A stretch of 64,000 nt of DNA from Crossiella equi (GCF_017876755.1 NZ_JAGIOO010000001.1:4511786-4575785), one strand, 5' to 3'. Positions 34,026-43,455 are shown, numbered from the stretch's first letter. Numbers and translations: made by a program. The notes: a model not told the origin generated them from the letters alone.

Positions 34026-36350
34026 TCAGGCGGTGCTGGCCGCCTTCTCACCGTCGTTCGCGCCGTCCTCGGCGATCGAGGTCGAGCGCCGCTTGGACAC
34101 GACCACCGCCGCGACGATGATCACGACCGCCACGAGGGCGATGGCCGCCCGGATGCCCGGGGAGGCGTCCGCGCCCACGCTCAGGGTGATGATCGCCGGG
34201 GCGATGAGCACCGAGACCAGGTTCATCACCTTGATCAGCGGGTTGATCGCCGGGCCCGCGGTGTCCTTGAACGGGTCACCCACGGTGTCGCCGATGACCG
34301 TCGCGGCGTGCGCGTCGGAGCCCTTGCCACCGTGGTGGCCGTCCTCGACCAGCTTCTTCGCGTTGTCCCACGCGCCACCGGCGTTGGCGAGGAAGACCGC
34401 CATCAGGGTGCCGGAGGCGATGGCACCGGCGAGGTAACCCGCCAGCGGGCCGACGCCGAGGCCGAAGCCGACCGCGATCGGGGCCAGCACGGCGAGCAGA
34501 CCGGGGGTGGCCAGCTCGCGCAGCGAGTCCTTGGTGCAGATGTCGACGACCTTGCCGTACTCCGGCTTGGTGGTGCCGTCCATGATGCCCGGGTTCTCGC
34601 GGAACTGGCGGCGCACCTCGAACACGATCGCGCCCGCGGCACGGGTGACCGCGTTGACCGCGAGGCCGGAGAACATGAACACCACGGCCGCACCGATGAT
34701 CAGGCCGACCAGGATGCCCGGGCCGTAGACGACGTAGTCGATGTCGGCGAAGGTCTGGCCGACGCCGGCCAGCGCCTGCTTGATCGCGTCGGTGTAGGAG
34801 CCGAACAGCGCGGTCGCGGCGAGCACGGCCGTCGCGATCGCGATGCCCTTGGTGATCGCCTTGGTGGTGTTGCCCACCGCGTCGAGCTCGGTGAGGATCT
34901 GCGCGCCCTCGCCGTGCACGTCACCGGACATCTCGGCGATGCCCTGCGCGTTGTCCGAGACCGGGCCGAAGGTGTCCATGGCCACGATGACGCCCACCGT
35001 GGTCAGCAGACCACAGCCGGCCAGCGCGATCGCGAACAGCGCGACGGTGATGGAACCGGAGAGCAGGAACGCGCCGTACACCGCGCCGCCGATGACGATG
35101 GCGGTGTACACGGCGGACTCGAAGCCGACCGAGATGCCGGAGAGCACGACGGTGGCCGCGCCGGTGAGCGAGGTCTTGCCGACGTCCTTGACCGGGCGGT
35201 AGTCGGTGCCGGTGAAGTAGCCGGTCAGCCAGAGGATGACACCGGCCAGCACGATGCCGATGATCACCGCGATCGCCGCGACCATGGCCGGGTTGCCCGC
35301 GGTGGCACCGATCTCGTCGGTGACGCCGGTGAGGCCGCTGAAGCTGCTGGGCAGGAAGGCGAAGGCCGCGACGGTGCAGAGGACCGCGGAGATGATCGCC
35401 GAGATGTAGAAGGAGCGGTTGATCGCGGTCAGGCCGCTCTCGCCCGCGCGGGCCCGGGTGATGTAGACGCCGATCACCGCGGTCAGCACGCCGATGGCGG
35501 GCACGATCAGCGGGAACAGCAGGCCCTGCGCGCCGAACGCGGCGGTGCCGAGGATCAGCGAGGCGACCAGGGTCACCGCGTAGGACTCGAACAGGTCGGC
35601 CGCCATGCCGGCGCAGTCACCGACGTTGTCGCCCACGTTGTCCGCGATGGTCGCGGCGTTGCGGGGGTCGTCCTCGGGGATGTTCTGCTCCACCTTGCCG
35701 ACCAGGTCGGCGCCGACGTCCGCGGCCTTGGTGAAGATGCCGCCGCCGACTCGCATGAACATCGCGAGCAGCGCGGCGCCGAACCCGAAGCCCTCCAACA
35801 CCTTCGGGGCCTGGCCCATGTAGACGAACACGACCAGCGCGGCACCGAACAGGCCGAGGCCCACGGTGATCATGCCGACCACACCGCCGGTGCGGAAGGC
35901 GATGCGGGTCGCCTTCTCGCGGCCGCCGTCACCCTCGTTGGCCGCGGCCGCCACGCGCACGTTGGCGCGGGTGGACAGCCACATGCCGAGGTAGCCGATG
36001 GCCGCGGAGAACGCGGCGCCGACGATGAAGAACAGCGACCGGCCGAGGCGTTCATTGAAGTCCGCCGCGGGCAGTGCGAACAGCAGCAGGAACACCACGA
36101 CGACGAAGATGCCGAGGGTCCGGAACTGCCGGTTCAGGTATGCCGCGGCGCCTTCCTGCACCGCTTTCGCGATCTCCTGCATCTTCGGGGTGCCTTGGCC
36201 TGCGGCCAGCACCTCGCGGAGCAGGACGTACCCAATGACAAGGGCGGCGAGGGCGACTACCGCGACCGCCGCGACGATGCCGCGGTCAGTCCCGGTGAGC
36301 ACCAGATCCTGCGCCGCCCAGTTGCCCTGGGCGAGGCTTTGGGGGGACAT
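34026..36350 (-). CDS. hppA: membrane-bound proton-translocating pyrophosphatase
   Basis: Couples pyrophosphate hydrolysis to ion pumping across the inner membrane. 774 aa, about 15-16 membrane segments. Signature segments are intact: GGGIFTKAADVGADLVGKVE, IPEDDPRNAATIADNVGDNVGD with the metal-binding DNVGDNVGDC, and the C-terminal GDTVGDPFKDTAGPAINPLIK. The residue that sets K+ dependence and the pumped ion were not resolved by eye. AGGAGGACGG precedes ATG 36350. Streptomyces and other actinomycetes keep hppA near the tad and topA genes too. Confidence 0.96.
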   Translation of the reverse strand: MSPQSLAQGNWAAQDLVLTGTDRGIVAAVAVVALAALVIGYVLLREVLAAGQGTPKMQEIAKAVQEGAAAYLNRQFRTLGIFVVVVFLLLFALPAADFNERLGRSLFFIVGAAFSAAIGYLGMWLSTRANVRVAAAANEGDGGREKATRIAFRTGGVVGMITVGLGLFGAALVVFVYMGQAPKVLEGFGFGAALLAMFMRVGGGIFTKAADVGADLVGKVEQNIPEDDPRNAATIADNVGDNVGDCAGMAADLFESYAVTLVASLILGTAAFGAQGLLFPLIVPAIGVLTAVIGVYITRARAGESGLTAINRSFYISAIISAVLCTVAAFAFLPSSFSGLTGVTDEIGATAGNPAMVAAIAVIIGIVLAGVILWLTGYFTGTDYRPVKDVGKTSLTGAATVVLSGISVGFESAVYTAIVIGGAVYGAFLLSGSITVALFAIALAGCGLLTTVGVIVAMDTFGPVSDNAQGIAEMSGDVHGEGAQILTELDAVGNTTKAITKGIAIATAVLAATALFGSYTDAIKQALAGVGQTFADIDYVVYGPGILVGLIIGAAVVFMFSGLAVNAVTRAAGAIVFEVRRQFRENPGIMDGTTKPEYGKVVDICTKDSLRELATPGLLAVLAPIAVGFGLGVGPLAGYLAGAIASGTLMAVFLANAGGAWDNAKKLVEDGHHGGKGSDAHAATVIGDTVGDPFKDTAGPAINPLIKVMNLVSVLIAPAIITLSVGADASPGIRAAIALVAVVIIVAAVVVSKRRSTSIAEDGANDGEKAASTA

Positions 36351-36602
36351 CCGTCCTCCTGCTTCTCCGTGGTCCGTGCGCCAGGAGCCGGGCTCTTGCG
36401 TCCGCTCTGACGCGTGGTGATTCCGCGTCGCACCGCCCGCGCGGCGGTGCGACGGAGGCGGAGTCTATTGCCAACCTCACATGGCCTTGCGGGGCGTCCC
36501 TTGTCAAATACCTAGAGTGACCGATGGGTCATCGCGCTAGGCCGTACTAGTGGCCTGAGCAGTGGATCTTCGGCCGTTCGGGGACAGGCGCGAACCCTCG
36601 GT

Positions 36603-39029
36603 GTGCTGTGCCAGGCTGCGGTGGTGGGCGTGGAAGTGGGACCGGCGGGGCGTCGGCGAGGGCGGGGCGGGCACCTCCTTGATCGGGTTGTCGCGGGCAT
36701 CCCCGCGGAGTCCTCGCCGCTGACCCATGTGGCCGAGTTGCCCGAACGCGTTGCTTCGCACGCGGACTGGCCGTCCTGGGCGGCGGAGGAGCTGGTGGCC
36801 CGGCTCACCGACTCCGGGGTCCCCCGGCCGTGGGCGCACCAGGCGCGCGCGGCCGAGCTGGCGTGGTCCGGGCAGCACGTCGTGGTGGCCACCGGCACCG
36901 CCTCCGGCAAGTCGCTGGCCTACCAGCTGCCGGTGCTCTCGCGGCTGCTCGCCGACCCCAAGGCGACCGCCCTGTACCTGTCGCCGACCAAGGCGCTGGG
37001 CGCCGACCAGTTACGCGCGGTGAAGGAGCTGGACCTGCCCGGCGTGCGCCCGGCCTCCTTCGACGGGGACACCCCGCTGGTGGAGCGGGACTGGGTGCGC
37101 GCGCACTCCCGGTGGATCTTCAGCAACCCGGACATGGTGCACCGCGGCCTGCTGCCCGGCCACCAGCGCTGGGCGGCCTTCTTCCGCAGGCTGGCCTTCG
37201 TGGTGGTGGACGAGTGCCACGGCTACCGCGGCCTGTTCGGCTCGCACGTGGCCCTGCTGCTGCGGCGGCTGCGGCGCATCGCCCGCCGCTACGGCGCGGA
37301 CCCGGTGTTCGTGCTGGCCTCGGCCACGGTCGCCGAGCCCGAGCTGTCCGCCACCCGGCTCACCGGCGTGCCCTGCACGGGGGTCACCGAGGACGCCTCC
37401 CCAGCGGGTCCGCGCACGGTCGCGCTGTGGGAGCCGCCGCTGCTGGCCGAGCTGGCCGGGGAGAACGGCGCCCCGGTGCGCCGCTCGGCGGGCGCGGAGT
37501 CGGCGCGGATCATGGCCGACCTGGTGCTCTCCGGGGCCCGCACGCTGGCGTTCGTGCGCTCGCGGCGGGGTGCGGAGCTGACCGCGATGGCCGCCCGGCG
37601 CGCGCTGGCCGACGTGGACCTGGACTCCGCCGAACGCGTGGCCGCCTACCGCGGCGGTTACCTGCCGGAGGAGCGCCGGGCGCTGGAGAACGCGCTGACC
37701 ACCGGTGACCTGCTCGCGGTGGCCACCACGAACGCCCTGGAGCTGGGCGTGGACATCGCGGGCCTGGACGCGGTGCTGATCGCGGGCTACCCGGGCACGC
37801 TGGCCTCGTTCTGGCAGCAGGCCGGACGGGCGGGCCGGGACGGGCAGGGCGCGCTGGTGGTCTTCGTGGCCAACGACGACCCCCTGGACACCTACCTGGT
37901 GCACCACCCGGAGGCGATCCTGGCCCGGCCGGTCGAGGCGACCGTGCTGGACCCGGCCAACCCGTACGTGCTGGCCCCGCAGCTGGTGTGCGCGGCTGCC
38001 GAGCAGCCGCTCACCGAGGACTGCCTGCCGGACTTCGGCGGTGCCGCGGCCCGCGAGGTGGTCGAGCAGCTGGTCGCCGACGGGCACCTGCGTCGCCGCC
38101 CGGCGGGCTGGTACTGGACGCAGACCCGCCCGCCGCACGGCGAGGTCGACATCCGGGGCACCGGTGGGGACAAGATCTCGGTGGTGGAGGCCGACTCGGG
38201 CCGCCTGCTCGGCACGGTCGACCCGGACTCGGCCTGCGCGGTGGTGCACCCGGGCGCGGTGTACCTGCACCAGGGCCGGTCGTACGTGGTGGACGACCTG
38301 GACCTGTCCAGCTGCCTGGCGCTGGTGCACGCGGAGGACCCGGAGTGGTCGACGATGGCCAGCTCGAGCGTGGACATCACGGTGACCAGGACGCTGGAGG
38401 AGCGCCGCTTCACCGCGCCGGGCGGCGGGGAGGTGACCGTGTGCCTGGGCGAGGTGGAGGTGACCAGCCAGGTGGTCGGCTACCTGCGCCGCCTGCCCTC
38501 GGGCGCGGTGCTCGACCGGGTGCCCCTGGACCTGCCCGCGCAGTCCCTGCCCACGCGGGCGGTCTGGTACACGGTCTCCGAGGAGCTGTTGCGGGGCAGT
38601 GCACCGGGGGGCGCCGGACTGGAGCCGGCGCGCACCCCCGGTGCGCTGCATGCCGCCGAGCACGCCGCGATCGGCCTGCTACCGCTGTTCGCGACCTGTG
38701 ACCGTTGGGACATCGGCGGGGTGTCCACCGCGATGCACGCTGACACCGGGGAGGCGACGGTGTTCGTGCACGACGGACATCCTGGAGGAGCCGGTTTTGC
38801 CGACCGCGGTTTTGCCGCGGTGGTCCCGTGGTTGGTCGCCACGCGGGAGGCAATCGCTGCCTGCGAGTGCCCGGCGGGCTGCCCATCCTGTGTCCAGTCG
38901 CCGAAGTGCGGCAACGGCAACGAGCCGCTGGACAAGGCGGGCGCGGTGGCCGTGCTGGACGTCGTCCTGGGGGTGCTGCCCCGCGACGTCTCGCCGGCTC
39001 ACCCCATCAGAGGGAGCGCTCGGAGCTGA
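36603..39029 (+). CDS. DEAD/DEAH helicase of the MrfA/YprA type
   Basis: About 808 aa. Walker A ATGTASGKS (residues 96-104), DECH box (203-206), SAT in LASATVAEP, and the helicase C motif QQAGRAGRDGQ. The C-terminal DUF1998 part has the four-Cys zinc cluster CECPAGCPSCVQSPKCGNGN, which identifies the MrfA family (mitomycin repair in Bacillus) rather than a RecQ- or RecG-type. The exact start is uncertain: GTG 36603 is the most upstream in frame; the GTG codons at 36621-36636 are possible, and the homologous region begins near THVAELPERV. Same place as mycobacterial Rv3649. Confidence 0.92.
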   Translation: MLCQAAVVGVEVGPAGRRRGRGGHLLDRVVAGIPAESSPLTHVAELPERVASHADWPSWAAEELVARLTDSGVPRPWAHQARAAELAWSGQHVVVATGTASGKSLAYQLPVLSRLLADPKATALYLSPTKALGADQLRAVKELDLPGVRPASFDGDTPLVERDWVRAHSRWIFSNPDMVHRGLLPGHQRWAAFFRRLAFVVVDECHGYRGLFGSHVALLLRRLRRIARRYGADPVFVLASATVAEPELSATRLTGVPCTGVTEDASPAGPRTVALWEPPLLAELAGENGAPVRRSAGAESARIMADLVLSGARTLAFVRSRRGAELTAMAARRALADVDLDSAERVAAYRGGYLPEERRALENALTTGDLLAVATTNALELGVDIAGLDAVLIAGYPGTLASFWQQAGRAGRDGQGALVVFVANDDPLDTYLVHHPEAILARPVEATVLDPANPYVLAPQLVCAAAEQPLTEDCLPDFGGAAAREVVEQLVADGHLRRRPAGWYWTQTRPPHGEVDIRGTGGDKISVVEADSGRLLGTVDPDSACAVVHPGAVYLHQGRSYVVDDLDLSSCLALVHAEDPEWSTMASSSVDITVTRTLEERRFTAPGGGEVTVCLGEVEVTSQVVGYLRRLPSGAVLDRVPLDLPAQSLPTRAVWYTVSEELLRGSAPGGAGLEPARTPGALHAAEHAAIGLLPLFATCDRWDIGGVSTAMHADTGEATVFVHDGHPGGAGFADRGFAAVVPWLVATREAIAACECPAGCPSCVQSPKCGNGNEPLDKAGAVAVLDVVLGVLPRDVSPAHPIRGSARS

Positions 39030-39633
39030 CCAGCTCGGCGACCCCGGTGAGCGCGTCATCGCTCAGGGCTTCGGTGAGGGCGTCCTGCACGACGTGGGAC
39101 TCGGGCAGGTTCCAGTTGCAGATCTGCGGCTTCACGCGCCAGTGCACAACACCGTGCTGCGCGGGCGAGGGCGGCAGCGGGATGTAGCTGCCCTTGCCGT
39201 GGATGATGATGTCGCCGTGCTCGGCCAGGGGCTCGCGCAGCGTGTCGCCGGTGGTGGTGAGGAACAGCCACTTGCCGGTCGGCAGGGCCGCGATCGGCAC
39301 CGGCCCGCCGGAGACACGCAGCGCGGCGGCGGCGCGGCGGCCCAGCTCGGCGTCGACCTCGATGGCGTCCAGCACAACGCCCGTGGCGAGCAGGAGGGAG
39401 TAGGGGCGGCCGGTCCACCACGAGGCGACCTGCTCGGCCTTGGTGCCGATCCGCTCTTCCCAGTCGCGGTGCACCGGCACCGGACCCTCTTCCTGCACAC
39501 CGTCCCGGCCCGCCCACTGCGAGCCCGCCGGATAGGTGCCGGGCAGCACCGGCCAGCCGCGGAACGCGAGGCCGATGGCCTCCGCCCGAAGCTCGATCCG
39601 GAACGCGCTGCGCCAGCTATCCGACCAGTCCAT
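39007..39633 (-). CDS. primase/polymerase (prim-pol N-terminal domain)-like protein
   Basis: 208 aa. The first half resembles the bifunctional primase/polymerase N-terminal domain (ALRAEAIGLAFRGWPVLPGTYP at the start, the LPTGKWLFLTTTGD strand, and HGDIIIHGKGSYIPLPPS). The catalytic Asp pair of true prim-pols is not obvious, so it may be non-catalytic. ATG 39633 has GGAGGCGAC just ahead. Ends 23 nt inside the convergent helicase gene. A similar small protein is common in actinobacteria beside this helicase. Confidence 0.7.
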   Translation of the reverse strand: MDWSDSWRSAFRIELRAEAIGLAFRGWPVLPGTYPAGSQWAGRDGVQEEGPVPVHRDWEERIGTKAEQVASWWTGRPYSLLLATGVVLDAIEVDAELGRRAAAALRVSGGPVPIAALPTGKWLFLTTTGDTLREPLAEHGDIIIHGKGSYIPLPPSPAQHGVVHWRVKPQICNWNLPESHVVQDALTEALSDDALTGVAELVSSERSL

Positions 39634-39802
39634 GTCGCCTCCATCTGCGGCCAAACCCTTCACTTACACAAGACGGCAATACCCCCGAGGGGGGAAACCG
39701 GGAAGTCGACAACCGGTCGGTACGGCACGGCGAGTAACGCACGCCACAAGGCGGACGGAACCGGCCTTCAAGCGTTGACCGGGACCCCGGAACCCGTGTA
39801 TT

Positions 39803-39865
39803 GCGGCTCACAGTCCGCTCACCGCCGCTCGATGACCGCTCATCGCGTTTGACGCGGCTCACAGT
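39803..39865. repeat. short direct repeat and hairpin before the tad stop
   Basis: GCGGCTCACAGT occurs at 39803-39814 and 39854-39865, and a 6-bp hairpin CGATGA-CCGC-TCATCG lies between (39830-39845), followed by CGTTTGAC. The hairpin may end the tad operon transcript. The remaining stretch 39634-39858 has no gene. Confidence 0.4.
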
Positions 39866-40209
39866 TCGGCCGGACCGGCCCTGGCCCGTGCGTTCGTCGT
39901 GCCGATCATCCCGAGCAGCCCGGGCGGCCGGAGGCGCACCTCCACCCGCACCGACCGCTCGTCGACGCGGCAGCCGACCAGCTCGACGCGCATTTCCGCA
40001 GCTACCCGGCCCGCGGCGGCACACGCCCCACCTCCGCGCACCGCCCGCCCCGCCGCCGACAGGGCGGCGAGATCAGCGGCGGCCTCCGCCCGTCGACGAG
40101 TGGTCACGGCCGCGACGAGGCTGGCGGCGAGCAGGACCGCCACGAGCAGCACGGCGACCGCGGCCACCGCGAGCACGGAGGCGGCCCCGCGCTCCCCACC
40201 GCGCCTCAC
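39859..40209 (-). CDS. TadE-like protein, Rv3654c family
   Basis: 116 aa. One membrane segment (about 10-36) near the N-terminus after a short basic region, then AEAAADLAALSAAGRA, the helix typical of the Rv3654c/TadE-like family (minor pseudopilin or secreted effector). Two cysteines in the body. GTG overlaps the previous gene's TGA by 4 nt. Last gene of the tad operon. Confidence 0.85.
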   Translation of the reverse strand: MRRGGERGAASVLAVAAVAVLLVAVLLAASLVAAVTTRRRAEAAADLAALSAAGRAVRGGGACAAAGRVAAEMRVELVGCRVDERSVRVEVRLRPPGLLGMIGTTNARARAGPAEL

Positions 40210-40544
40210 GGCCGCTCCCCCTCGACCGTGACGTACGCGGATTCCGTTACCCGCCAGGGCATCGGCCCACCCAGCGAGGGCGCGGACACCTCGACCCGGG
40301 CGAGCACGCCCTGGTAGCTGACGGTGTGGGTGGCACCGGAGGGCCCGACCTCCCGAACGGCCTCGGCCACCCGCCCCGCCTCTCCCCTGGCCACCAGCCG
40401 GGCGGCCTCGCGGGCGGCGTCAACGCACCGGAGCTGGGTGATCAGTATTCGGTACCCGCCGAGGGCCAGTGCCAGCACCACGACCACGGCGCTGACCGCG
40501 AAGGCGGCCTCGACGGTGACCGACCCCCGGTCGCCCCGGATCAC
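40206..40544 (-). CDS. tadE: TadE family pseudopilin
   Basis: 112 aa. RGSVTVEAAFAVSAVVVVLALA is a prepilin-like start: Gly followed by E at +5, then a hydrophobic helix. The conserved RCVDAAREAARLVARGE that follows is typical of TadE. Expected to be processed by a prepilin peptidase, which is not encoded here. GTG overlaps the pilin TGA (ATGA-type overlap). Confidence 0.88.
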   Translation of the reverse strand: MIRGDRGSVTVEAAFAVSAVVVVLALALGGYRILITQLRCVDAAREAARLVARGEAGRVAEAVREVGPSGATHTVSYQGVLARVEVSAPSLGGPMPWRVTESAYVTVEGERP

Positions 40545-40741
40545 GACGCCCGCTCCAGGGCATCCCGCACGAGGTCGAACAGCGCGTCCCTGACGAACTG
40601 GCTGTTGACGATGCCGTACAGGATCAGCGCGATGGCCACCGCGGTCACGACGGCGAAGGCGTACTCCACGGTGGCGGAGCCGCGGTCATCGCGGACGAGG
40701 TGCGAGAACTTTCCGTCCACAGTGGACGATTTGCCGTTCAT
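40541..40741 (-). CDS. Flp-like pilin (DUF4244)
   Basis: 66-aa probable structural pilin. The prepilin site is in DRGSATVEYAFAV (cleavage after Gly, Glu at +5), then one hydrophobic helix to about residue 46 and a short amphipathic tail with SQFVRDALFDLVRDAL. ATG overlaps the tadC-like stop (ATGA). Matches Rv3656c of mycobacteria. It contains one copy of the motif TCCGTCCACAGTGGA. Confidence 0.88.
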   Translation of the reverse strand: MNGKSSTVDGKFSHLVRDDRGSATVEYAFAVVTAVAIALILYGIVNSQFVRDALFDLVRDALERAS

Positions 40742-41433
40742 GGGCGCTCCCAGTCGAGGAAGAGGGTGTCGGCCAGCCCGAGCACCATCGGCGCGACACC
40801 GAGGCACAGGAAGGCCGGGAGGAAACACAGTCCGAGCGGCGCGGTGCTGAGCACGACGGCCCGCTGCGCCCGGGCCTCCGCCTCGTGCTCCACGGCGCCC
40901 CGCAGCCGCGCGGCCAGCCCCGCGGCGGTCTCCGCGAGCGCGGCCCCGGACCGCGCGGTGTGCCGGGCGGCCCGGGCAAGCCGCCGAAGCCCGACCACCC
41001 CCTCGGCGGGCGCCCACGCCTCCACCGGCCCGGCCCCCAACACGAGCAGCCGAGCCACCTCCACCAGCGGCTTGGCCAGGTGCGCAGGCAGCTCCCCGGC
41101 GGCGAGCCCCAACGCGGCGGGCACGGCCAGCCCCGACCGGAGGCACGCGGCGAGCAGATCCCAGGCGGCGGCCAGGTCCAACGGATCGGACGGCGGGATC
41201 ACGGTCCGGCCAGGCAGCACGTGGGCGCCCAGTGCGAGCAGGACGGCCACCACGCCGGCCAACACCGGGTGGATGCCGTGCAGAGCGGCCACTGCCGTGG
41301 TCAGCCCAACGACGACCGGCAGCACGGACGGCTTCCACCGACGGGTCTTGCCCAGCCCGAGCCGGAGACGAGGATCGGGCCGGGTAGGCCAGACCAGCAC
41401 GGCAAGAGCAAGGAGGAGGACGGCGGCACTCAT
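40738..41433 (-). CDS. TadC-like type II secretion F-domain protein
   Basis: 231 aa. Inner-membrane platform protein of the Tad/Flp pilus machine. Several hydrophobic segments (about 2-17, 42-70, 200-225) and an F-domain of helices (DLAAAWDLLAACLRSGLAVPAALGLAAGEL). ATG 41433 overlaps the tadB-like TGA. GGGTGGG lies upstream. Confidence 0.85.
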   Translation of the reverse strand: MSAAVLLLALAVLVWPTRPDPRLRLGLGKTRRWKPSVLPVVVGLTTAVAALHGIHPVLAGVVAVLLALGAHVLPGRTVIPPSDPLDLAAAWDLLAACLRSGLAVPAALGLAAGELPAHLAKPLVEVARLLVLGAGPVEAWAPAEGVVGLRRLARAARHTARSGAALAETAAGLAARLRGAVEHEAEARAQRAVVLSTAPLGLCFLPAFLCLGVAPMVLGLADTLFLDWERP

Positions 41434-42320
41434 GCGGCACCCACCCTTCCTGCCAGTCGGGCGCTCCACTCCAGCCCGGCACAGACCAGGACCACCCCCG
41501 CGACGAGCAGCACCTGCCCGGCCGCGGTGCTGGTGAGCACGTGCAGCGGAGCGGCCCGCATGACCTCACCGAGTCCGAGCGCGACCAGCGGCAACACCGC
41601 CAGCACGGCCGCGGTGGCCCTGGGCCCGGCCAGCCGGGCGTGGACCTGGCTGGCGAAGCGGGCGCGTTGTTCGAGGTCGCGGCGCTGGGCATCGAGCAGC
41701 TCGGCCAGCGGGACGCCGTGCTCCCGCGCGATCCGCCAGGCCCGGAGCAGCCGGCCGGACACCGCATCCGGACTGGCGGCGGCCCGGCCAGGGGTGCAGA
41801 CCGGATCCGCACCACGGCCAGTGCCGTCCCGTTCCAGGACGAAGCCAGTGCCAGCCGGGACTTTCCAGCGGGAGCTCGCCCCGGGCCCGGAATCCGGGCG
41901 GGCGGCAACCGGATCGGCGCCGAGGCGGGCGGCCGTGGCCAGTGCGGTCAGTTCCCGGGCGATGGCTGGGGCGGCGTCGGCCGCGACGGCGGTCGCCGCT
42001 GTCGCCGGGTCGGCGCCGGTGCGGAGCTGCGCGACCACCAGGTGCAGTGCGTCCGCCTGGGCGGTGGTGGTCCGGAGGCGGGTGCGGACCTGCTGTCCGC
42101 GTCGGTGCCAGCGGTGCAGCGTCAGCGTCAGCGCCCCGGCGGCGAACAGGCCGCCGATCCCGGCGAGCAGGGTCGCGGCCGTTGCCGGGAGCACCAGCCA
42201 GAACCGTGTGCCGCGTAGTTGCCGGGGTGGTCGTGGGCGGAGGGAGGCCAGGCGGTGTGCCGAGCCTCGGGGCCAGGTGAGGAGGGCGGCGGCCAGGAGC
42301 AGGGCGGCGAGGGCGGTCAT
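41430..42320 (-). CDS. TadB-like type II secretion F-domain protein
   Basis: 296 aa. Second platform protein. N-terminal pair of membrane segments (to about residue 70), a soluble F-domain (DALHLVVAQLRTGADP...WRIAREHGVPLAELLDA) and a C-terminal pair (about 233-290). The stretch of about residues 135-180 is unusual: Gly/Pro/Arg-rich insert not expected in TadB. ATG overlaps the tadA stop by 4 nt. Confidence 0.83.
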   Translation of the reverse strand: MTALAALLLAAALLTWPRGSAHRLASLRPRPPRQLRGTRFWLVLPATAATLLAGIGGLFAAGALTLTLHRWHRRGQQVRTRLRTTTAQADALHLVVAQLRTGADPATAATAVAADAAPAIARELTALATAARLGADPVAARPDSGPGASSRWKVPAGTGFVLERDGTGRGADPVCTPGRAAASPDAVSGRLLRAWRIAREHGVPLAELLDAQRRDLEQRARFASQVHARLAGPRATAAVLAVLPLVALGLGEVMRAAPLHVLTSTAAGQVLLVAGVVLVCAGLEWSARLAGRVGAA

Positions 42321-43453
42321 GTCCGGGCCCCGCTCTCCAGCAGGGTGGTGAGGCGTTTGGCGCCGACCGTCCAGCCGTGCACGTGGTGCCAGGCAGGCAC
42401 CGCCCGTACGTGGTCGTCGGTGCGGTCGAGCACGGCGAGGCCGGTGAGGCGGCGCAGGCCGTCCTGGTCGCGGCGCAGGTGCAGGACCACCTGGAGGGCG
42501 GCGCCGAGCTGGCTGTGCAGGGCGGGCCGGGGCAGCCCGGCCAGGGCTTCCAGGCGGGCGGGCACCTCGGTGGCGGAGTTCGCGTGCAGGGTGCCCGCGC
42601 AGCCCTCGTGGCCGGTGTTCATGGCGGCGAGCAGGTCGGCGACCTCGGGGCCCCGGACCTCGCCGACCACGATGCGGTCCGGGCGCATGCGCAAGGCCTG
42701 CCGCACCAGGTCCTGCGTGGTGACCAGGCCCGCGCCCTCGATGTTGGGCGGTCGGGCGAGGAGGCGGACCACGTGCGGGTGCGCGGGCTGGAGCTCCTCG
42801 GCCTCCTCCACGCAGAGGATGCGTTCCCGGTGGTCGACCTGGCCGAGCAGCGCGTTGAGCAGCGTGCTCTTGCCCGAGCCGGTGCCGCCGACCACGAGGA
42901 AGCTCAGCCGCGCGGCGACCAGCGCGCGGAGCAGGTCCTCGGCTTCCCCGTCGAATGTGCCCAGGCGGCGGAGCGCGGCGAGGTCGTGCGTGGCCGGGCG
43001 CAGGACGCGGAGCGAGACGCAGGTGCCCGCGGCCGCGACCGGGGCGAGCACGGCGTGCAGGCGGACACCGCCGGGCAGCCAGCCGTCGACGAACGGCTGG
43101 GCGTCGTCCAGCCGCCGACCGGCGGTGGCGGCCAGGCGCTGGGCGAGGCGGCGGACGCCGTCCTCGTCGGGCAGCACGACATCGGTGCGTTCCAGGCCGT
43201 CGCCCCGGTCGACCCAGACCGGCCCCGGGCCGGTGACCAGGACGTCGGTGATCCCGTCCAGGCGCAGCAGCGGGTCGAGCGGTCCGGCACCGGCGAGCTC
43301 GCGGTTGAGCAGCCGCAGGGTCTCCAGCAGGTCGGCGTCGGTGACCACTCCGCCGGTCTCCGCGCGGACGGCCTCGGCGAGGCGGTCGTGGGTGACGGCG
43401 GCGCCGTCCCGGACGAGCCGGGTGCGGACGCGGTTGAGCAGTGCGGTGTCCAC
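42317..43453 (-). CDS. tadA: TadA/VirB11-type pilus assembly ATPase
   Basis: 378 aa. Powers pilus assembly at the inner face of the membrane. Walker A GGTGSGKSTLL (about residues 187-197), Asp box/Walker B-like region RILCVEEAEEL, and the Arg-rich MRPDRIVVGEVRGPEV segment are plain. GTG 43453 starts 2 nt past the upstream stop. Homolog of Rv3659c. Confidence 0.92.
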   Translation of the reverse strand: MDTALLNRVRTRLVRDGAAVTHDRLAEAVRAETGGVVTDADLLETLRLLNRELAGAGPLDPLLRLDGITDVLVTGPGPVWVDRGDGLERTDVVLPDEDGVRRLAQRLAATAGRRLDDAQPFVDGWLPGGVRLHAVLAPVAAAGTCVSLRVLRPATHDLAALRRLGTFDGEAEDLLRALVAARLSFLVVGGTGSGKSTLLNALLGQVDHRERILCVEEAEELQPAHPHVVRLLARPPNIEGAGLVTTQDLVRQALRMRPDRIVVGEVRGPEVADLLAAMNTGHEGCAGTLHANSATEVPARLEALAGLPRPALHSQLGAALQVVLHLRRDQDGLRRLTGLAVLDRTDDHVRAVPAWHHVHGWTVGAKRLTTLLESGART

Positions 43454-43455
43454 GG

